Assembly: GCF_019468565.1 (NCBI RefSeq)
Contig: NZ_CP080521.1
Location: 8,494,001 to 8,558,000 of the forward strand
DNA length: 64,000 bases
From: Pseudonocardia sp. DSM 110487
GTDB lineage: Bacteria; Actinomycetota; Actinomycetes; Mycobacteriales; Pseudonocardiaceae
Direction: 5' to 3'
Shown here: positions 58,805 to 64,000 of the stretch, piece after piece
How positions within the stretch are numbered: the first letter of the stretch is position 1
Layout of the letters: each line of letters begins with the position of its first letter
Made by a program: the position numbers and the translations under genes
Notes under the pieces: model-generated
The model's input: the letters and a program-made list of their open reading frames with translations, nothing else
The model's database searches: none
Told to the model about the DNA's origin: nothing

Positions 58805-59659
58805 TCATCTACGGCCCAGCCGATTTGGGCGAGTAGCGAGGAAGAGCGCGCGCCGCAGGTGGCCGGCCTCGATCAGGGCGATCGCCTTACGTCGGCGAGC
58901 GAGCTTGCGCGCGAAGGCGCCGGGCGTCTCGAGCGCGGCAAGACCGGCCTCGAACTCCTGCCCGTACCGCAGCCATCTGCGTGCGGTGTCGAGGTAGTCC
59001 GCGGTCACGTCGACCTCGTCGAGATCGGCGAATCCAGCCGAGCGGAGCAGGCTGAGGTAGTCGCTGCGTGTCCTGACCTCCGGCGGTCCATATAAGACGG
59101 CCCGGCGATGATCATCTGCGGGCAGCCCCGGGGCGACGGCGATCGTGTAGAAGGCGATCCGTCCGCCCGGGCGGAGCACCCGCCTGTTGGCTCTCAGCAC
59201 GGAGAGCTTCTTCCGTAGTCAACAGAGCACGTCGGTGTGAATGACCGCGTCGAAGCTCTTGCCCGCGAACGGAAGGTGCGGCCCGCTGGCGACGACGACG
59301 GCGCACCGGGCGCCGAGCCGCTCACGGACCGCCCGCGCGCGGGCGCGACGCAAGCCGTCGAGAGGCACGTCCGACAGCACCACGCGACATCCGGTCTGCA
59401 TCGAGAGATACAGCCCTGGCCAGCCGCTGCCGCTGCCGAGGTCGAGCAGTCGAACGCCGGCGCGCAGCTCGAGGCGGCGAGCGAGCTCGTCGGCCTGCAC
59501 GACGGTCGTGTAGCCGTCCGCCCCGAAGTCGGATCCGATGACCAGCTTTTCGACCCGCGCCACAAGCTTGTCCGGTTGCAGGTCCACGCCTCCGCGCTCC
59601 CAACTCTCGAATGTGCACGTCGGGCGCCGCACCAGCTCGGCGCCTTCGGTGCCGTCCAC
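58805..59659 (-). pseudogene. Class I SAM methyltransferase interrupted by one in-frame UGA
   Basis: Two fragments lie in one frame, separated only by TGA at 59219-59221. The first (GTG 59659) has motif I LLDLGSGSGWPGLYLS and the acidic-strand region LSDVPLDGLRRARARAVRER, and ends FDAVIHTDVLC. Directly after the TGA the frame continues LRKKLSVL then RVLRPGGRIAFYTI and the C-terminal helices to 58805. In intact relatives that I recall this position reads Cys-Cys, so TGC to TGA is the simplest change. A 6-bp hairpin starts 11 bases after the TGA. It could be a simple nonsense mutation or a selenocysteine codon. The substrate is unknown. Confidence 0.7.
59190..59207 (-). other. Hairpin 3' of the UGA, SECIS-like but unproven
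   Basis: Read on the minus strand, GCTCTC (59207-59202) pairs with GAGAGC (59195-59190) around loop CGTGCT. The loop begins 17 bases past the UGA and has G as its second base, within loosely defined bacterial SECIS geometry. The stem is only six base pairs, so it may be chance. Confidence 0.25.
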
Positions 59660-60132
59660 GACGGTAGCGACCGCGGGCGTGCAGCGGACCTCGTCGGACG
59701 GCTGGCCCTGCGCGCCTTACCAAAACGGCGCTCGAGATGCGCGGGGTCGTCCGTCCCGCGCGTCGTCGTGACGACAGCTGTCGGCCCACGCCGGGCCGCG
59801 GACGGCCGAGCAGCAGCACGCGAGCGTCTCACCGTGCAGCGCTCATGATGCGGGGTCGTCAGCCCGGCACCGCCCGAGTTCAACAAATAGGGTGATAGTT
59901 GAGGCGAACCCGGCGGTACCGGAGGCGCTCGGAGGCCGGTCTCGTGGACAGCCCGCGAGGCGCGGGCACAACGCTCGACGCCGAGCTACCGCTCACCGCC
60001 GTGAGCGGCTCCGTCACCTCCCGCTAGTACCGATCGCGCGGTCGGTCCAGCCATCATCCTGCCGGGCCGCTAACGTGATCTCAGATCGGCTCGATGAGCA
60101 CAGAGAGTCGCCAGTAGTGAAGACGGGGGACG
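59660..60132. other. Intergenic region upstream of the Hsp70-like gene
   Basis: No gene is seen. It may carry the methyltransferase promoter and, rightward, that of the Hsp70-like gene. An AT-richer spot around 59880-59900 (with AACAAATAGGGTGATAGTTG) is the best promoter candidate. GGGGGA just upstream of 60133 is the ribosome-binding site of the Hsp70-like gene. Confidence 0.4.
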
Positions 60133-61926
60133 ATGAGCTACCTGCTCGGCATCGATCTGGGCACCACGCGCACGGCTGCCGCGGTCGGCAGGCGCGACGC
60201 GCGACCCGGCGAGACCGAGATCGTCAACCTCGGCGACCGGTCCAGTGCCGTCCCCTCGGTGCTCTACCTCGGTGACGACGGCAGCGTCGTCGTCGGGGAG
60301 GCCGCGGATCGCCGCGCGCTGAGCTCCCCCGACCACGTCGTCCGTGAGTTCAAGCGCCGCATCGGCGACCCGACCCCGCTGATCGTCGGCGGCAGGCCGT
60401 GGGCGCCGGAGGAGCTGTCGGCCCGGCTGGTGCGGTGGGTAGTCGACCGCGTCGCGCAACGCGAGGCCGGCCCCGCGGCCCGCATCGCCGTCACGCTCCC
60501 CGCCTCGTGGGGCCCGCACAAGACCGAACGGCTCGGCGGTGCGCTCGCGGGGCAGGGTCTGCAGGTGTCCTACCTCGCCGAGCCGCAGGCGGCGGCGTTG
60601 CACTACGCCTCGGCCGAGCGGGTGGAGCCCGGCTCGACGATCGCGGTCTACGACTTCGGCGGCGGCACGTTCGACGCGGCGGTCGTGCACAAGGACGGCA
60701 ACGCCTTCAAGCTGCTCGGCCGGCCCGAGGGGGTCGACCGCCTCGGCGGCATCGACTTCGACGAGATCGTCTTCCAGCACGTCGTCGCCGGGATGCCGGA
60801 GGCGTTCGAGGGGCTCGACGAGAACGATCCCGCCGTGCTGTCCGCGGTGGCGGCGCTCCGGCGCGAGTGCGTGGAGGCGAAGGAGGCGCTCAGCAGCGAC
60901 ACTGAGGTGTCGATCCCGGTGCTGACGCCCGCCGCGCAAGGCTCGGTGCGGATGCACCGCAGCGAGTTCGAGGCGGCGATCCGCCCGCAGGTCGAGGACA
61001 CCGTCGACGCGCTGCAGCGCGCGGTGGCATCGGCCGGCCTGGCGCCGCAGCAGCTGTCGGCGGTGCTGCTGGTCGGCGGTTCGTCCCGCATCCCGCTCGT
61101 CGGGCAGCTCGTCTCGGAGCTGCTCGGCCGCCCCGTCAGCGTCGACGCCGACCCGAAGAACGCGATCGCGATGGGAGCCGCGCTGTCGCTGATGCCGGCC
61201 CCGCCGACGGGCACCGGGCCTCGACCCCGCGTCCCGGCGCCGCGCGCGGGTGGCGCTGCCCGATACCCCGTCGCCGCGGGCGCGCCGCCGGTCGGCGGAG
61301 GCGGACCACAGGGCCCGTACGGGCCGCCCGCGGGCGGCCCGGGCGGATACGGCCCCGGCCCGATGGGCGGCGCCGCCAGCTCGAGCATCCCGCCGTACCG
61401 GCAGGCACCCCCGCGCCCGCCGGTGGCACCGCCGCCGCGCCCGGCGACTCCCTCCTACGCCCCCGCCTTCGAGGACGAGCCCCCCTTCGAGCCCGAGTAC
61501 GACTACGCGCCAGAGCCTCGAGGCAAGTCCCCGTCGTACCTGGTGACGGTCGGGGCGGTGGCAGCTGCGGCCGCCGTGGTGGCCGCGGTGTTCCTGTGGC
61601 CGCGCCCCGACATCGAGCCGGCGAACGCGTCGACGCCGCGCACGCCCGCCACGTCGCAGCAGTCGACGGAACCGGCGCCGACGCCGACGACCTCGGAAGA
61701 ACCCGCCCCGGCGGAGCCGCCACGCGCGACCCGCCCCGCTCCTCCACCCCCACCGCGAGCCACGACCCCGCCACCGGTCACGACGACCGAGCCGCCGGCG
61801 ACCACCACCCCACCGACGTCCGAACCGTCGGCGACATCCACCCAACCGTCGACGTCGGAGCCGCCCGAACCCACCGGCGGGAACGAGGGTGGCGGCAGCC
61901 AGACCGCCGAAGCGGCGCCGGTCTGA
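60133..61926 (+). CDS. Membrane-anchored Hsp70-like ATPase with Pro/Thr-rich exterior tail
   Basis: A 597-residue protein. Residues 1-360 are an actin/Hsp70 ATPase: LLGIDLGTTRTAAAVG, VAVTLPASWGPHKTE-type strand, IAVYDFGGGTFDAAVVHKDG, VLLVGGSSRIPLVGQLVSEL. The substrate-binding domain of DnaK is missing. Instead there is a Pro/Gly-rich cytoplasmic linker, one membrane span (YLVTVGAVAAAAAVVAAVFL, about residues 465-484), and a ~110-residue Pro/Thr/Ser-rich exterior tail. The design is found in several actinomycetes, where the partner is unknown. It may couple ATP turnover to the cell wall. ATG 60133 has GGGGGA upstream. Confidence 0.88.
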   Translation: MSYLLGIDLGTTRTAAAVGRRDARPGETEIVNLGDRSSAVPSVLYLGDDGSVVVGEAADRRALSSPDHVVREFKRRIGDPTPLIVGGRPWAPEELSARLVRWVVDRVAQREAGPAARIAVTLPASWGPHKTERLGGALAGQGLQVSYLAEPQAAALHYASAERVEPGSTIAVYDFGGGTFDAAVVHKDGNAFKLLGRPEGVDRLGGIDFDEIVFQHVVAGMPEAFEGLDENDPAVLSAVAALRRECVEAKEALSSDTEVSIPVLTPAAQGSVRMHRSEFEAAIRPQVEDTVDALQRAVASAGLAPQQLSAVLLVGGSSRIPLVGQLVSELLGRPVSVDADPKNAIAMGAALSLMPAPPTGTGPRPRVPAPRAGGAARYPVAAGAPPVGGGGPQGPYGPPAGGPGGYGPGPMGGAASSSIPPYRQAPPRPPVAPPPRPATPSYAPAFEDEPPFEPEYDYAPEPRGKSPSYLVTVGAVAAAAAVVAAVFLWPRPDIEPANASTPRTPATSQQSTEPAPTPTTSEEPAPAEPPRATRPAPPPPPRATTPPPVTTTEPPATTTPPTSEPSATSTQPSTSEPPEPTGGNEGGGSQTAEAAPV

Positions 61927-62206
61927 CGGTCTCATGCCGTCGGTTTGGCCAGGTAGAGCCTGAGGCGCGGGCCTCCGATGGCGCCGCGGACATGTGTGGG
62001 CCGCTTCTACGGTTGGCGGGCGTGGTGGCCTCCGGTGGCGCCGCGCATCGTGGGGCCTGACATCTACAAGGCTGGCTGGGCCTTCGGTGGCGCCGCGCAT
62101 CGTGCGGGGCCGCTCCACACGGGCAGGCCACGGGTCTGCCCTTCGGGCGCGGCGGCGCCACCGAAGGCGGTCCCACGGGCAATGATCAGGGCGTCGGCGC
62201 AAGGGC

Positions 62207-62312
62207 GGCCACATACGGCCGGCCGTGCGCCGAAGCGATGATCATGGGCACCGGCCTGTCCGCAACCACCACGAAGATCACCAGATGCGTGCCACCGCGG
62301 CCGTATGTGGCC
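62207..62312. repeat. 14-bp perfect inverted pair
   Basis: GGCCACATACGGCC at 62207-62220 and its exact complement GGCCGTATGTGGCC at 62299-62312 flank about 78 bases. Each is followed by a related sequence ending GATGATCATG. It is part of the same noncoding repeat region. Confidence 0.6.
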
Positions 62313-62660
62313 GGCCAGGCACCGATCCGATGATCATGTCGCCGATGAGGCCGCCAGGCCCTCAAGATCGGCGACCCCGTGCCCTCACAGCTGCCCGTCC
62401 CGCGGCCAGCGCACCGAATCGGCGATCTTGCCCCCGGGCGAGGCCGACAACGGCGGCGACGGCAGGCCTGACCGCCAGCGAGAAGTACCTCAAGGTTGCC
62501 AACCGGACACTCAGGTCCTGCTCGGGGTGATCTCCCAAGGTCACGCACCCGTTCTCGGGTCACGCGACCCGTCGACGAGCCGCGCGAGCCGATAAAGGGT
62601 GCGCGAGCACAGGCACAGCCGGAACAGACAATGCCAAGGTGACCGAGGATGGGGGTCCGG

Positions 62661-62705
62661 GGGGCGAAGCCCCTCCGGGTGGGGTCTGGGGGCTGCGCCC
62701 CCAGA
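62661..62705. repeat. Two tandem GC hairpins
   Basis: GGGGC (62661-62665) pairs with GCCCC (62669-62673). TCTGGGGGC (62685-62693) pairs perfectly with GCCCCCAGA (62697-62705) over a TGC loop. Such GGGGGC/GCCCCC hairpins are common in actinomycete intergenic DNA and may reinforce the adjoining terminator. Confidence 0.6.
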
Positions 62706-62706
62706 G

Positions 62707-62753
62707 AAAAAAACGGAGCGAGGAGGCCTGCGTTCTCCGCAGGCACACCTCGC
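62707..62753 (-). terminator. Rho-independent terminator of the tRNA unit
   Basis: On the minus strand GCGAGG begins at 62753 and pairs with CCTCGC ending at 62718; GCCTGCG and CGCAGGC also pair inside. Seven U follow (A-run at 62707-62713). It lies just past the tRNA-Glu 3' end and should end the gltX/tRNA-direction transcript. Confidence 0.85.
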
Positions 62754-62761
62754 CCCTCGCG

Positions 62762-62834
62762 TAGCCCCGACGGGATTTGAACCCGCGCTACCGCCTTGAG
62801 AGGGCGGCGTCCTAGGCCGCTAGACGACGGGGCC
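62762..62834 (-). tRNA. tRNA-Glu (anticodon CTC)
   Basis: A 73-base cloverleaf on the minus strand: 5' arm GGCCCCG, D arm with AGCGGCCTAGG, anticodon loop CCCTCTCAA with CTC, T arm GCGGGTTCAAATCCCG, and 3' arm CGGGGCT plus discriminator A. The first pair is G-U, as in other actinomycete tRNA-Glu genes I recall. CCA is not encoded. It lies downstream of tRNA-Gln and gltX. Confidence 0.95.
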
Positions 62835-62886
62835 GTGGGAATTGCTCCGGTTTTGAGTTTATCAGACAGCTTCTGGAGCGTTTCCG

Positions 62887-62958
62887 CTGGGGTACCAGGA
62901 CTCGAACCTAGACTAACTGAACCAGAATCAGTCGTGCTGCCAATTACACCATACCCCA
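62887..62958 (-). tRNA. tRNA-Gln (anticodon CTG)
   Basis: A 72-base cloverleaf on the minus strand: acceptor TGGGGTA / TACCCCA, anticodon arm ACTGA-TTCTGGT-TCAGT with CTG, T arm AGGTTCGAGTCCT, discriminator G. It is 52 bases upstream of tRNA-Glu. GltX, just upstream, typically charges both in bacteria that use the amidotransferase route to Gln-tRNA. Confidence 0.95.
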
Positions 62959-63004
62959 AGGGCCCGCGTTCACCCGGAGGTGTCTGCGCCCTGCGGCAAC
63001 TACT

Positions 63005-64000
63005 CTAGCCGAGGCTCGCGGCGCGCTCCAAACCGGCCCTCAGTCGGGCGAGGGAGCGCTCGCGGCCCAGCAGTTCCATGGACTCGTAGAGCGGCGGCGA
63101 CACCGTCCGACCGCTCACGGCGACCCGCACGGGCGTGAACGCCTTGCGCGGCTTGAGTCCCAGCCCGTCCACCAGCGCAGCCTTGAGGGCGCCCTCGATC
63201 TGCTCGGTTGACCACTCCGGGAGCGCATCGAGGCCGGTCAGGGCCGCTTCGAGCACCGGGGCGGCGTCGGCGCCGAGGTTCTTCTCCGCCGCGTCGGCCT
63301 CGGGCGAGAAGCCCTCCTCGGGCACGAACAGGAAGCGCAGCATGCGCGCCGCGTCGGACAGCACGACGCTCCGCTCCTGCACCAGTGGTGCCGCGGCGGC
63401 CAGCAGCGCGCGCTGCCCCTCTGTGGGCGTGCCGGTGATCACACCTTCGGCCTCGAGGTACGGCTCGACCCGCCGCGCGAACTCCTCCACGGGCAGCGCC
63501 CGCAGGTGCGCCGCATTGATCGCCTCTGCCTTCTTGAGGTCGAAGCGTGCGGCATTGCTCGATACCCGTGTGATGTCGAACGCATCAACCATCTCGGCCA
63601 TCGTGAACACGTCGCGATCCTCGGCGATCGACCAGCCGAGCAATGCGAGGTAGTTCAGCAGCCCCTCCGGCACGAATCCGCGCTCGCGGTAGTGGAAGAG
63701 GTTCGACTGGGGGTCGCGCTTGGAGAGCTTGCGATTGCCCTCGCCGGTGACAAGCGGCAGGTGGCCGTAGCGGAACGGCCCGTTGCCGATCCCCACCCGC
63801 TGCAGCGCTTCGAGCAGCGCGATCTGGCGCGGCGTGGACGAGAGGAGGTCCTCGCCGCGCAGGACGTCGGTGATGCCCATGAGGGCGTCGTCGAGCGGGT
63901 TGGTGAACGGGTAGAGCGGGGTGCCGTCGCCGCGGGCGAGCACGAAGTCGGGCACCGTGCCCGCCTTGAACGTGATGGGACCCCGCACGTAGTCGTCGAA
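63005..64000 (-). CDS. gltX: Glutamyl-tRNA synthetase, N-terminus cut by window edge
   Basis: The C-terminal ~330 residues of a class Ic synthetase. It includes VLRGEDLLSSTPRQIALLEA, the KLSKR signature in NRKLSKRDPQSNLFHYRERG, and LLGWSIAEDRDVFT. The C-terminal anticodon-binding cage follows, with a family-typical LKPRKAFTPVRVAVSGR segment. The HIGH-motif half lies beyond the right edge; the frame stays open to 64000. It attaches Glu to tRNA-Glu and often to tRNA-Gln, both encoded immediately downstream on the same strand. The TAG stop is at 63005-63007. Confidence 0.95.
   Translation of the reverse strand, partial: FDDYVRGPITFKAGTVPDFVLARGDGTPLYPFTNPLDDALMGITDVLRGEDLLSSTPRQIALLEALQRVGIGNGPFRYGHLPLVTGEGNRKLSKRDPQSNLFHYRERGFVPEGLLNYLALLGWSIAEDRDVFTMAEMVDAFDITRVSSNAARFDLKKAEAINAAHLRALPVEEFARRVEPYLEAEGVITGTPTEGQRALLAAAAPLVQERSVVLSDAARMLRFLFVPEEGFSPEADAAEKNLGADAAPVLEAALTGLDALPEWSTEQIEGALKAALVDGLGLKPRKAFTPVRVAVSGRTVSPPLYESMELLGRERSLARLRAGLERAASLG

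Larger units (their letters stand above)
61927..62761. repeat. Repeat-rich noncoding stretch; tandem 52-57-bp-spaced units at 61971-62168
   Basis: No gene is seen. A 19-bp core GCCTTCGGTGGCGCCGCGC (or near copy) occurs at 61971-61989, 62028-62046 and 62080-62098, with an inverted copy of its first 17 bases at 62152-62168. The spacing of 52-57 bases and the inverted end suggest an arrayed intergenic repeat. The rest to 62640 has further short dyads with GATGATCATG recurring. From 62652 on come the hairpins and terminator listed separately. Confidence 0.6.

Noticed and set aside
61978..62241. 87-codon ORF with repeated WxFGGAAHR-like segments
   Set aside because: The repeats are DNA-level units with an inverted copy, so the frame is incidental.

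Overview
This window is high-GC DNA from an actinomycete. Gene content and order suggest Pseudonocardiaceae, possibly Pseudonocardia: many GTG starts, a HU protein with a Lys-rich tail, CofC of F420 synthesis, a Nudix-phosphatase of the MutT1 type, and the run gltX - tRNA-Glu/tRNA-Gln - ndgR - leuCD - hup - mutT1 - ppk - cofC - plsC - gpsA. The genus is inferred from gene order and content; no rRNA is present.

Positions 1-45.4 kb hold a large cell-surface polysaccharide region. The left end (1-7.4 kb) has a partial GT2 glycosyltransferase, a GNAT acetyltransferase, a polysaccharide pyruvyl transferase, an SDR enzyme, a small membrane protein, a FemAB-like acyltransferase and a sensor kinase. 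Locus 1 (9.4-20.7 kb) is one leftward, mostly overlapping operon: initiating phosphoglycosyltransferase, Wzz/BY-kinase-like copolymerase, Wzy-like polymerase/ligase, GT4, a tandem GT4-GT4 fusion, another GT4, and a heparinase II/III-fold protein. An OmpR-type regulator lies just beyond it. Two copies of one intergenic repeat in opposite orientation (7.4-8.6 kb and 20.9-21.45 kb) bracket locus 1. The left copy carries an extra ~656-bp palindromic segment with perfect 20-bp terminal inverted repeats.

Locus 2 (21.4-45.4 kb) starts with a leftward set (luciferase-like monooxygenase, sorbosone-dehydrogenase-like lipoprotein, DegT aminotransferase, SDR). This set diverges from a histidine kinase/LuxR regulator pair. 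A rightward operon follows: second initiating sugar transferase, nucleotidyltransferase, second luciferase-like monooxygenase, stand-alone adenylation enzyme, carrier protein, GNAT-like transferase and formyltransferase. The five genes from the monooxygenase to the formyltransferase overlap by 4 bp at each junction. A leftward assembly operon follows (O-antigen ligase-like protein, flippase, Wzz/BY-kinase-like protein, DUF4091-like lipoprotein), then a small lipoprotein, a GT4/beta-propeller fusion and a UDP-hexose epimerase-like SDR. My best reading is that locus 2 makes an exopolysaccharide whose amino sugar is decorated by a carrier-protein-bound, flavoenzyme-modified acyl or aminoacyl group. 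I consider that operon the most likely undescribed system here.

From 45.4 to 64 kb the window is mostly conserved chromosome: a kinase-less relative of the locus 2 sensor, HNH endonuclease, a trans-sulfuration enzyme, gpsA, plsC-like, cofC, ppk, a MutT1-like fusion, hup, leuD, leuC, ndgR, a Ser/Thr-kinase remnant, peroxiredoxin, a methyltransferase broken by one in-frame UGA, a membrane-anchored Hsp70-like protein, two tRNAs and partial gltX. I see no insertion sequence, integrase, CRISPR array or phage genes.
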